Source: Candidatus Kuenenia stuttgartensis (GTDB lineage Bacteria; Planctomycetota; Planctomycetia; Isosphaerales; Isosphaeraceae). Taken from it: DNA of 6,556 nt. The notes under the pieces were generated by a model that ran no database searches, had not been told where the DNA came from, and was given only the letters and a program-made list of their open reading frames with translations. How positions within the stretch are numbered: the stretch's first letter is position 1; each line of letters opens with the position of its first letter. Both the position numbers and the translations under genes were made by a program. Shown here one piece after another: positions 1 through 5,788 of this stretch. Location of the stretch: assembly GCA_945872325.1 (NCBI GenBank), contig CAMBZY010000189.1, positions 1 through 6,556 on the forward strand, given 5' to 3'.

Positions 1-1662
1 GGGTATCACACACAGGCATTGTCGTCGAAATTGCCAGGCGCTTTGCGCATGCCTCCATTAGACACAGTCCCGGGCCAGTTCAGCAGCCTGAAGCTTGCCG
101 GAGGCGAATTTGGGGGATATCTCACAAGCGATTCCAACGCCTTTCAAGGCGAGTCGGTTGTATTTCTCAAAGAAACTCAGCCCCAGTGGCGCATGTTCGC
201 TGACAAGCCCATGAAAAATGGTGTCACGCGTGTGACTGTCGAATTCTCGACTGCTTCGCTCAACCCCAACTTTCCGCCCAGAACGGGCCTTGCCGGAGGC
301 CTTCCGAACAACGATCTGGGCTATGACAAACGCAGTTGGCTGGGCATCACCGGAATTGTGACGCACGATACGGCCGGTGCTCCTCAGGAAACGCTCGACA
401 GTTTCTCCACGCTTTATGATCCCATCGCCCCGGCTCCGAAAACGGCTGATGAACTGAATCTGAGGCTTTCCAAATGGCTTTCAGGCGCGGTCAGCCGCTG
501 GTGCGACAACACGCTTAAACCAGGCGATTTGCAGATTCTCGATTGGCTGATTATCAATAAACTCCTGCCAAATCAGTCTGATTCGGGAGACACGCTTGCC
601 AAGCTGGTGGCAGATTATCGGCGCATCGAGCAAGCGATTGCATTTCCTCGAACCTCAAATGGGATGGACGAACGTCAGACGGTTCGGGCGGGATTGCATT
701 TCAATAGTCGTGGGAATGTCGATTCCCTCGGCGAACTGGTTCAGCCCGACTTTCTCCAAATTTTCGCTGGCCGTAACGATGTCGCCAAAAGCCCGGGCAG
801 TGGCCGATTGGAGCTGGCCCAATCGCTGATCCAGCCAGGGCACCCCCTCACTTCGCGGGTGTATGTCAATCGCATCTGGGGCTGGATATTTGGTTCAGGG
901 CTGGTCAATACGCCTGACAATTTTGGGAGGCTGGGCGATAAGCCATCGAATCCGTTATTGCTGGACTGGCTGGCCCGCGATTTTGTCGATCACGAATGGT
1001 CCACCAAGCGGCTTGTGCGAGAACTGGTGATGACTCAAACCTTTCGCCAATCGGGGCAGGCAGCGTCAAACTCGCTTGAGCTGGACCCATCCAACCGGCT
1101 TTTTCATCACTTCCCGACGCGCCGGATGGAAGCGGAGTCGATTCGCGATTCCATGCTGGCGGTTTCCGGCCGGCTTGATCCTGCGCTTTATGGTCGCCCG
1201 ATCAACCCTCCAAGAGCGGTGGAGGACGGCTCCAAGCGGCTTTTCTCAGGCCCGGTGGACGGCAACGGCCGAAGATCATTGTACATGACCATGTCGATCA
1301 TGGCCCCGCCCGCGTTTCTAAGCACATTCGACCTGCCCGACCTCAAGCTGCCCAACGGCCGCCGCAATGTGACAAGCGTACCGACTCAGGCTCTGGTCAT
1401 GCTGAACGATCCTCTGACAAATCAGCTGGCTCAGCACTGGGCCAAACGCCTGATGAGCGACCTCCAGACCACGCCCGAAGGTCGTATTCGCAGCATGTTC
1501 ATCGAAGCTCTGGGCCGCGAGCCTGAGGCCGATGAGGTTCGTCGGTGGGCCGATGCCGTGCGATCGTTTTCCACCACGACCGATATCATGAGCGATTCGT
1601 CGGCCTGGACGCAGATGGCTCACTCCATGTTCAATACTCAGGAATTCATCCACTTTCGTTAA
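1..1662 (+). CDS. DUF1549/DUF1553 (PSD1) domain protein, 3' part, 5' end outside the window
   Basis: The reading frame is open from base 1 (first codons GYHTQA) to TAA at 1660-1662, so this is the C-terminal 553 or so residues of a longer protein. An in-frame TTG at 19 is not a convincing start. Counting from that TTG, residues 20-120 look beta-rich and resemble the region preceding DUF1553 in these proteins. A DUF1553 domain runs from about 262 to 520, with SGRLELAQ, RVYVNRIWGW (281-290), TPDNFGRLGDKPS, LLLDWLA, a TFRQS motif, RRMEAESIRDSML, FDLPD, VPTQALVMLN and a terminal EFIHF. In Planctomycetes such proteins usually carry an N-terminal cytochrome-c-like (PSCyt1) and a DUF1549 domain; these would lie upstream of the window. 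The biochemical role is unknown, and family members are usually exported. The next gene is a DUF1501 protein 49 bases downstream, the standard partner, so an operon is likely. Confidence 0.9.
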   Translation, partial: GYHTQALSSKLPGALRMPPLDTVPGQFSSLKLAGGEFGGYLTSDSNAFQGESVVFLKETQPQWRMFADKPMKNGVTRVTVEFSTASLNPNFPPRTGLAGGLPNNDLGYDKRSWLGITGIVTHDTAGAPQETLDSFSTLYDPIAPAPKTADELNLRLSKWLSGAVSRWCDNTLKPGDLQILDWLIINKLLPNQSDSGDTLAKLVADYRRIEQAIAFPRTSNGMDERQTVRAGLHFNSRGNVDSLGELVQPDFLQIFAGRNDVAKSPGSGRLELAQSLIQPGHPLTSRVYVNRIWGWIFGSGLVNTPDNFGRLGDKPSNPLLLDWLARDFVDHEWSTKRLVRELVMTQTFRQSGQAASNSLELDPSNRLFHHFPTRRMEAESIRDSMLAVSGRLDPALYGRPINPPRAVEDGSKRLFSGPVDGNGRRSLYMTMSIMAPPAFLSTFDLPDLKLPNGRRNVTSVPTQALVMLNDPLTNQLAQHWAKRLMSDLQTTPEGRIRSMFIEALGREPEADEVRRWADAVRSFSTTTDIMSDSSAWTQMAHSMFNTQEFIHFR

Positions 1663-1682
1663 GAAAAAAGGCGGAATGATTC

Positions 1683-1718
1683 ATGAACGCTTTTAAAAAG
1701 GTGCTGATCGAATGCTGA
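1683..1718 (+). other. 11-codon mini-ORF overlapping the DUF1501 start
   Basis: ATG at 1683 opens MNAFKKVLIEC and stops at TGA 1716-1718, overlapping the DUF1501 start codon at 1712 by seven bases. A purine-rich stretch with AAGGCGG lies at a suitable distance upstream. It could couple translation of the DUF1501 gene to ribosomes leaving the upstream gene, or be chance. There is no evidence that the peptide itself matters. Confidence 0.2.
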
Positions 1719-3148
1719 ATCGCACGAATTCCGGATGCCCGGGCCGAATAACAAATGCAATCACCCGCCGGGGCTTTCTCCAAAGCTCATCGGCCGGATT
1801 CGGCTGGCTTGCCCTTCAGGGCCTTTTTTCAAATCAGGCACAAGCGGCCCAGCACTTCCCTGCCAAGGCAAAGAACATTGTTTTTTGCTTCATGGATGGA
1901 GGCCCAAGCCATGTGGACACATTTGATTACAAGCCCATGCTGAAGAAGCATGAGGGGAAGCCGATCGGGACTCAGGCTTATTCCAAGCGTTCGCAGGCAT
2001 CCGACCCCGGCCGATTGTGGCTTGGGAGCCCGTGGAAGTTTGAAAAACGCGGCCAAAGCGGTCTCTTGGTCAGCGATTTGTTCCCAAATATCGCGCGGGT
2101 GGCTGACCATCTATGCGTGGTGAAGTCGATGGTCGGTGAATTGCCTCTGCATGGTCAGTCCAATCTTCTGATGCACACGGGACGCAGTATCGGACTGGCT
2201 CCAAGTTTTGGTGCATGGGTGACTTACGGGCTGGGGACAGAGAATCGGAACCTGCCGGGTTATGTGGTTTTGAATAACGACTGGGTCCCTAACGGTGGTC
2301 TGGAAAACTTCGGCAGTTCGTTTTTGCCGGCCAGTTATCAAGCCACGTTGATGCGTGCCAGGGGCACACCGGTGGATAATATTGTGCCGCACGATGCCCC
2401 GGCCATCCAGCGCAGGAAGTTGGCCCTGCTTGCCGGCCAGGACTCGGCATTTGCAGGCGAATCGTCGGATAAGCACGTGATTGAATCAGCGATCAAGAAT
2501 TATGAAACGGCATTCCGGATGCAGACAACGGTTCCAGAGGTGGCTGATATTCGCAACGAGCCAACATATATCCATAAGATGTATGGAACGGATTCTGCCG
2601 ACGAGCATCAGCGATATTATGCGACACAGGCCTTGAGGGCGCGGAGGCTGGTGGAGGCTGGGGTGCGATTTGTGGAGATCACCTGTCCGAGTTTCGATAA
2701 CAACAATTCGCCGTGGGACCAGCACAGCCATTTGAAGCAGAACCATGAAAAGAACGCCAGGGTGACCGAGCAATCGGTGGCGGCATTGATTACGGACTTG
2801 CACCAGCGAGGACTTCTGGACGAAACGATTGTTCTCTGGGCAGGAGAGATGGGCAGAACGCCGCACACGGGTGCGATCAATGCGACGAGTGGCCGGGATC
2901 ACCATGTGAACGGGTTTACCCTGTTTATGGCAGGTGGAGGTTTTAAGCCGGGTATTTCGTATGGAGAGACCGACGAATTTGGGAACGGAGCGGTGGTGAA
3001 TCCAGTGAGCGTGCACGACATCCATGCGACAATCCTGCACCAGATGGGGATTGATCACGAGCGCCTGACATTCCGCCACGGCGGCCGCGACCAGCGTTTG
3101 ACGGACGTAGAAGGGGTCGTTCTGAAGGAGCTATTGAAGGATAGTTAG
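1712..3148 (+). CDS. DUF1501 domain protein, Tat-exported, alkaline-phosphatase-like fold
   Basis: This is a complete 478-residue protein, a usual length for DUF1501. The N-terminus has a twin-arginine signal (TRRGFLQ, RR at 19-20), a hydrophobic stretch to about 39 and a probable cleavage site after QAQA (about residue 45), so it is exported folded through Tat. Family landmarks are MDGGPSHVDTFD (61-72), the N-terminal metal-site motif of this sulfatase/phosphatase-like superfamily, then WDQHSH (335-340), GEMGRTPH (378-385), GRDHH (394-398) and an HDIHATILH-type C-terminal motif (435-443). A metal-dependent hydrolase fold is therefore likely, but the substrate is unknown. The start at 1712 is the first ATG after an in-frame stop at 1694, with AAGG at 1698-1701 about ten bases upstream. 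It follows the DUF1553 gene by 49 bases, the typical planctomycete pair, and is probably co-transcribed with it. Confidence 0.93.
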   Translation: MLNRTNSGCPGRITNAITRRGFLQSSSAGFGWLALQGLFSNQAQAAQHFPAKAKNIVFCFMDGGPSHVDTFDYKPMLKKHEGKPIGTQAYSKRSQASDPGRLWLGSPWKFEKRGQSGLLVSDLFPNIARVADHLCVVKSMVGELPLHGQSNLLMHTGRSIGLAPSFGAWVTYGLGTENRNLPGYVVLNNDWVPNGGLENFGSSFLPASYQATLMRARGTPVDNIVPHDAPAIQRRKLALLAGQDSAFAGESSDKHVIESAIKNYETAFRMQTTVPEVADIRNEPTYIHKMYGTDSADEHQRYYATQALRARRLVEAGVRFVEITCPSFDNNNSPWDQHSHLKQNHEKNARVTEQSVAALITDLHQRGLLDETIVLWAGEMGRTPHTGAINATSGRDHHVNGFTLFMAGGGFKPGISYGETDEFGNGAVVNPVSVHDIHATILHQMGIDHERLTFRHGGRDQRLTDVEGVVLKELLKDS

Positions 3149-3194
3149 GATCAGGGCGAAAAAGAATATCAGTTAGGCTCATACGAAGAGGATT

Positions 3195-3230
3195 CCGGGG
3201 TGGTGATATGTGTCCTGACTCAATCCCCGG
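3195..3230 (+). terminator. Possible hairpin downstream of DUF1501
   Basis: CCGGGG (3195-3200) can pair with CCCCGG (3225-3230) across a 24-base loop, starting 46 bases after the DUF1501 stop. There is no T-run after it, so intrinsic termination is weakly supported. Termination elsewhere or by Rho is equally possible. Confidence 0.25.
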
Positions 3231-3242
3231 CCCCCTGGTCCC

Positions 3243-3294
3243 CTGATCGCGCGATCCACGTCAGGAGACGCGGCCTACATTGGCCTATTTTAAT
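3243..3294. repeat. Dispersed intergenic repeat, copy A
   Basis: This 52-base segment matches 4820-4869 except for a two-base indel and one substitution. It begins with a perfect 12-bp palindrome GATCGCGCGATC (3245-3256), continues with CCACGTCAGG and a GGCC-TACATT-GGCC mini-stem, and ends in TATTTTAAT. Weaker similarity (CCTGG...) extends to about 3234. The same orientation is used in all three copies in this window. Confidence 0.85.
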
Positions 3295-3652
3295 TGTCTG
3301 TATTAAATCCGGCACCCACTCGATGGCCTTCGACCATCGCTGGTATGGAACGGGCTATTGGCCCTGAAAACAAAACCCTGATTGGCGATACTCACCACCA
3401 ATATCTGATGATTGGACATAGGTTGGTGAAAAACATCTGATTCGGCCTCCAGAGGATTCATCAGTTCATCGCCATGCCCGGAGGACATCAAGAACGTTTT
3501 GCTTCAACTGTTTTGATAAAGTTTAACCAAAGCCTTGCGTCCTCTTTCTTGGGATGGTATCAATATTTCTGTATTCAAACTTGATCTATTCGATAAACCT
3601 GAATTGTCATTTATAGTGGCGATCCTGTTTGTTTAAACATCGTTTCTGAATG

Positions 3653-3671
3653 ACACCGCACGAGTTGGTGT
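3653..3671 (+). promoter_or_regulatory. Small 5' leader hairpin upstream of the PEP-CTERM gene
   Basis: ACACC (3653-3657) can pair with GGTGT (3667-3671), a five-base stem ending sixteen bases before the AGAGG ribosome-binding site at 3687. It may sit in the 5' leader. A regulatory role is only a guess. Confidence 0.2.
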
Positions 3672-3686
3672 ATCACCTTTCCTGAA

Positions 3687-3691
3687 AGAGG
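3687..3691 (+). promoter_or_regulatory. Strong ribosome-binding site for ATG 3699
   Basis: AGAGG within GAAAGAGGAAA lies seven bases before ATG 3699. It is the best Shine-Dalgarno sequence in this part of the window. The in-frame ATG of the long ORF at 3779 has no comparable site. Translation therefore most likely begins at 3699, although that ATG is in a different frame from the propeller protein. Confidence 0.65.
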
Positions 3692-3698
3692 AAATCTC

Positions 3699-3779
3699 AT
3701 GACGTTCAATCTGCCCACCCCCCCCAATTTGCCGGGTCCTTCTTCAGGCGGCTCAGCCGAATTGCTTGCAGCTCGCTGA
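3699..3779 (+). other. 26-codon ORF: out-of-frame 5' end of the PEP-CTERM gene, or a coupled leader ORF
   Basis: ATG 3699, behind a good ribosome-binding site, reads MTFNLPTPPNLPG... and stops at TGA 3777-3779, which overlaps the next ATG as TGATG. The eight-C run at 3718-3725 lies inside it. Shifting the frame by -1 at that run (equivalent to one extra C) joins the start to the long downstream frame. It also brings in SFFRRLSRIACSSLMLLALA, a textbook basic-plus-hydrophobic signal peptide that is otherwise untranslated in its basic part. The full protein would then be 324 residues. The alternative is a translationally coupled leader ORF. Confidence 0.6.
3718..3725 (+). repeat. Poly-C tract of eight at the frame break
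   Basis: Eight consecutive C residues follow CTGCCCA. Nine would keep ATG 3699 in frame with the propeller ORF, while eight leave it in the TGA-terminated frame. Such tracts are prone to slipped-strand mispairing, to transcriptional or ribosomal slippage, and to sequencing error. Confidence 0.8.
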
Positions 3780-4672
3780 TGCTGCTGGCCCTCGCCGCAC
3801 CATTGCCAGCTGTTGACATACTTTATGTCACGATGAACAACAACACCATCGTCTCTTACGACACCACAGGCAATAATGGCTCAACGATCGCCGCCAGCGT
3901 GGCCACCTTCGCCAGCACGAATCTGAACGGTCCAAACGGTCTGGCGTTCGATGCCTTGGGTAACCTCTACGCCGCGAATGTTGGCGACAACACCATCAGC
4001 AAGTTCAATTCGGCGGGTGGATACCTCAGCAATATCACCACGAATGCGGACGCCCCATACGGCCTGGCGTTCGATTCCTCGGGCAACCTCTACGCCGCTA
4101 GTAACACAATGCCCACTCCCAGCATCAGCAAGTTCAATTCGTCGGGTGCATACATCAGCGATATTACCACGAGTCTGGACTTCCCAACCGGTCTGGCGTT
4201 CGATACCTCGGGCAACCTCTACGCCGCGAATGTTAACGGCAGCACCATCAGCAAGTTCAATTCGTCGGGCGGATACCTCAGCAGTATCAGTGGGAATCTG
4301 AACGGCCCATTCGGCCTGGCGTTCGATTCCTCGGGCAACCTCTACGCCGCGAATGCTGGCGACAACACCATCAGTAAGTTCAATTCGTCGGGTGGATACC
4401 TCAGCAGTATCAGCGGGAATCTGAATGTCCCAGTAGGCCTGGCGTTCGATACGTCGGGCAACCTCTACGCCGCAAATTCTAACGACAAGACCATCAGCAA
4501 GTTCAATTCGTCTGGCACCTTCCTCACCTCCTGGAGCACAGGGACAGCGTCCCCCAGCTTCCTCACAGTTCATGCGGTCAGCGTCCCCGAGCCATCCACC
4601 TACGCCCTGGCCACCATCGCCACCGGCGTCATGGCCTATCTGGCCCGCCGCCGCAAGTCCCGCACCGCCTGA
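3779..4672 (+). CDS. NHL-repeat beta-propeller protein with PEP-CTERM anchor
   Basis: The frame has 297 codons from ATG 3779. The true N-terminus is probably 27 residues longer and reached through a frameshift from ATG 3699. The short start leaves only MLLALAAPLPAVD of a signal peptide and lacks a ribosome-binding site. Five near-identical blades begin GLAFD at residues 54, 95, 138, 179 and 220 (spacing 41, 43, 41, 41). Their pattern is GLAFDxSGNLYAAN, then TISKFNSSG, then YLSxI. A diverged blade (ILYVTMNNNTIVSYDTTG) precedes them, so a six-bladed NHL-type propeller is likely. The C-terminus is a PEP-CTERM sorting signal: VPEPST (269-274), a hydrophobic segment (about 275-289), then RRRK. Such proteins are exported and processed by an exosortase, often alongside exopolysaccharide or matrix production. 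Ligand and function are unknown. The gene appears to stand alone, flanked by non-coding DNA. Confidence 0.88.
   Translation: MLLALAAPLPAVDILYVTMNNNTIVSYDTTGNNGSTIAASVATFASTNLNGPNGLAFDALGNLYAANVGDNTISKFNSAGGYLSNITTNADAPYGLAFDSSGNLYAASNTMPTPSISKFNSSGAYISDITTSLDFPTGLAFDTSGNLYAANVNGSTISKFNSSGGYLSSISGNLNGPFGLAFDSSGNLYAANAGDNTISKFNSSGGYLSSISGNLNVPVGLAFDTSGNLYAANSNDKTISKFNSSGTFLTSWSTGTASPSFLTVHAVSVPEPSTYALATIATGVMAYLARRRKSRTA
3941..4530 (+). repeat. Five tandem 123-bp coding repeats (NHL blades)
   Basis: CTGGCGTTCGAT begins units at 3941, 4064, 4193, 4316 and 4439. Spacing is 123 bases, except for one 129-base unit (4064-4192) that carries two extra codons in the ACAATGCCCACTCCC segment. Long stretches such as GGCAACCTCTACGCCGC and AGCAAGTTCAATTCG are identical or nearly so between units at the DNA level. 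This points to recent duplication or gene conversion rather than constraint on the protein alone. Confidence 0.85.
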
Positions 4673-4691
4673 TCTCCAACAACCCCCAAGG

Positions 4692-4727
4692 GTGGGATGG
4701 CAAACCCCCGCCCACTCTTGTTTTTTT
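4692..4727 (+). terminator. Candidate intrinsic terminator of the PEP-CTERM gene
   Basis: GTGGG (4692-4696) pairs with CCCAC (4711-4715), with further C/G pairing possible inside. TCTTG and a run of seven T residues (4721-4727) follow. It starts 20 bases after the PEP-CTERM stop codon. The stem is short, but position and T-run fit Rho-independent termination. Confidence 0.5.
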
Positions 4728-4743
4728 CGCCGAATAACCTCAA

Positions 4744-4771
4744 AAATGTTGGCCCGATGTCCTCATGGGGC
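4744..4771. repeat. 28-bp hairpin repeat, copy 1
   Basis: This segment matches 4910-4937 at 25 of 28 positions (AAATGTTGGCC followed by a hairpin). GCCCGATG pairs with CATGGGGC around a TCCT loop with one mismatch. It lies 84 bases ahead of the GATCCACGTCAGG core in repeat copy B. Confidence 0.7.
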
Positions 4772-4819
4772 GAGTAGAATAAATGGTATCGGATTCATTA
4801 AAAAACGCCTGGCCACCAC

Positions 4820-4869
4820 CTGATCGCGATCCACGTCAGGGGACGCGGCCTACATTGGCCTATTTTAAT
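4820..4869. repeat. Dispersed intergenic repeat, copy B
   Basis: This 50-base copy is almost identical to copy A at 3243-3294. The palindrome is shortened by two bases to GATCGCGATC but stays perfectly symmetrical, and one A is replaced by G after CAGG. Copies A and B stand on either side of the PEP-CTERM gene in direct orientation. Confidence 0.85.
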
Positions 4870-4909
4870 CGACATACGACAACATTCGCATATTCAACCG
4901 AAAACCACG

Positions 4910-4937
4910 AAATGTTGGCCTGATGCCCTCATCGGGC
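4910..4937. repeat. 28-bp hairpin repeat, copy 2
   Basis: This is the second copy of the motif at 4744-4771. GCCTGATG (4918-4925) pairs along all eight bases, one of them a wobble pair, with CATCGGGC (4930-4937) around a CCCT loop. It lies 91 bases ahead of the GATCCACGTCAGG core of repeat copy C. The two hairpin-plus-core blocks (about 4744-4869 and 4910-5036) look like a diverged tandem duplication. Confidence 0.7.
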
Positions 4938-4995
4938 TTGCACAAAAATTAAACCCCTACAATCCAGTTTAATCAAAAACACCTTGCTCGAGGAT

Positions 4996-5036
4996 TGCTC
5001 GATCCACGTCAGGCGACATGGCCCGACTTGGCTTGA
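4996..5036. repeat. Dispersed intergenic repeat, copy C (diverged)
   Basis: The core CGATCCACGTCAGG is identical to copies A and B. The following GCGACATGGCCCGACTTGGC aligns to them with several substitutions, and the leading palindrome is degraded. It has the same orientation as A and B. Confidence 0.65.
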
Positions 5037-5039
5037 GGT

Positions 5040-5417
5040 TTCAGAATGAGAGTGAGGCTCGAATGGCCTGAATGTCGTTAGTTCTTTTTACCGACTGACT
5101 AATTTCAAACACCTCAGCCTGAATTCATAGATCGTAACTGCAATTATGATCAACTGATAGATAAGAATCAGCTGGAGTAACTCCAAGAATCCTAGAACGT
5201 ATAATTTCATGGTTTTTCTCATTTACCGTGTGAATCAAGAGGTCTAGCGGAAATCGTATGATCAAAATACCTCTGATCCTTTCTTGTGTATATTAAACAA
5301 GAGAAAAGGATAGAAATTGATAATAAGACATTGAATCTTAGAAAGCAACAGGCCGGTTTGGAATCTTGAATAGAATCAGGCGATTTTTCAACGGTGTAAT
5401 CTGGATGCGGAAGAACA
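5040..5417. other. AT-rich non-coding stretch
   Basis: No start codon with a supporting ribosome-binding site and no frame of useful length is seen on either strand. Composition is clearly more AT-rich than the flanking genes. The one structure noted is an imperfect hairpin, ATCCTTTCTTGT (5276-5287) with ACAAGAGAAAAGGAT (5297-5311), which has a three-base bulge and no T-run. No tRNA or other known RNA was recognised. Confidence 0.5.
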
Positions 5418-5454
5418 GGCTTAGAACGGGCCGAAAATAACTTCCGCTTTTTAA
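5418..5454. repeat. Left inverted repeat of the palindromic island
   Basis: It reads GGCTTAG, four spacer bases, GGCCGAAAATAACTTCC (5429-5445), two bases and TTTTTAA. The reverse complement of 5787-5824 has the same blocks in the same order, with a five-base spacer. Confidence 0.85.
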
Positions 5455-5466
5455 GTGAATCGTTGT

Positions 5467-5521
5467 CTTTCGCCCTGCGGCTTCTTTCTAGCCGGTTTTG
5501 GCGCTAGCCCCGGTTGGTTTT
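5467..5521. repeat. Inverted core copy, left
   Basis: CTTTCGCC, then CTAGCCGGTTTTGGCGCTAG and CCCCGGTTGGTTTT, recur in the same orientation at 5737-5788. The block from 5488 onward is a reverse-complement relative of the 58-bp units. Its GCTAGCCCCGGTT can fold onto AACCGGGGGCTAG of the first unit (5530-5542). Confidence 0.7.
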
Positions 5522-5525
5522 CTTA

Positions 5526-5720
5526 TGCGAACCGGGGGCTAGGTTTAAACATTCCGGTTATTGATCTTCTGCGAACCGTGGGCTAGCGCCCGGCGGCTAG
5601 GTTCATGCTTGCCGGTTATTTAACTTCTGCGAACCGTGGGCTAGCGCCCTGCGGCTAGATTCATGCATTCCGGTTATTGATTTTCTGCGAACCGAGGGCT
5701 AGCGCCCGGCGGCTAGGTTC
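5526..5720. repeat. Tandem 58-bp repeats, four units, first and last incomplete
   Basis: TGCGAACC marks unit starts at 5526, 5570, 5628 and 5686. Units two and three are 58 bases long. The first is 44 because it lacks the 14 bases between two GGCTAG copies, and the last runs only to about 5720 before the next block. Each full unit reads GAACCGTGGGCTAGCGCC, then GCGGCTAG, then GTTCATGC, CCGGTTAT and CTTC. Within a unit GAACC pairs with GGTTC and GGGC pairs with GCCC, giving an imperfect cruciform. Confidence 0.85.
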
Positions 5721-5779
5721 AAACCAAGGCCGATGGCTTTCGCCTCTTATCTAGCCGGTCTTGGCGCTAGCCCCGGTTC
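5689..5779. repeat. Long hairpin downstream of sat-cysC
   Basis: The last tandem unit (5689-5716) and the right inverted core (5751-5779) are reverse complements over GAACCG, GGGCTAGCGCC and CGGCTAG, with small bulges. They enclose a loop of about 34 bases. In a transcript from the minus-strand gene this stem would start 22 bases after the stop codon. It may stabilise or end the messenger, although no U-run follows directly. Confidence 0.6.
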
Positions 5780-5788
5780 ATTGGTTTT
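5737..5788. repeat. Inverted core copy, right
   Basis: This is the second copy of the block at 5467-5521. It has CTTTCGCC, CTAGCCGGTCTTGGCGCTAG, CCCCGGTT and TGGTTTT in the same order. It has a shorter gap after CTTTCGCC and an extra CAT before TGGTTTT. Confidence 0.7.

Larger units (their letters stand above)
3149..3698. other. Intergenic region of 550 bp without a supported gene
   Basis: No frame here shows a ribosome-binding site, family motif or convincing length. A 62-codon minus-strand frame (3303-3491) has no recognisable content. The region holds a GC-rich hairpin (3195-3230), dispersed repeat copy A (3243-3294), a small hairpin with arms at 3321-3326 and 3334-3339, and an AT-rich tract from about 3510 to 3650. 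That tract presumably carries the promoter of the PEP-CTERM gene. No clean -35/-10 pair could be fixed, and a GTTTAAAC palindrome lies at 3631-3638. Confidence 0.6.

Noticed and set aside
2486..3079. 197-codon minus-strand frame inside the DUF1501 gene
   Set aside because: It lies wholly within a well-supported gene with conserved motifs on the plus strand. The antisense translation is low in coherent motifs and has no neighbouring signals.
3303..3491. 62-codon minus-strand frame in the intergenic region
   Set aside because: There is no recognisable domain, no clear ribosome-binding site, and small hairpins lie within it. The length is within chance expectation.
3881..4573. 230-codon open frame on the minus strand across the propeller gene
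   Set aside because: Its length comes from the tandem coding repeats being open in the antisense frame. It has the same 41-residue period, no ribosome-binding site and no known family, while the plus strand carries clear NHL and PEP-CTERM motifs.
4572..4823. 83-codon plus-strand frame across the end of the PEP-CTERM gene
   Set aside because: It is an alternative frame of the PEP-CTERM tail that reads on through the terminator candidate and a repeat. Its proline-rich start is an off-frame reading of the sorting signal.
5526..5720. CRISPR array
   Set aside because: The 58-base period is continuous repeat with no unique spacers of constant length, the units contain internal palindromes, and no cas gene is in the window.
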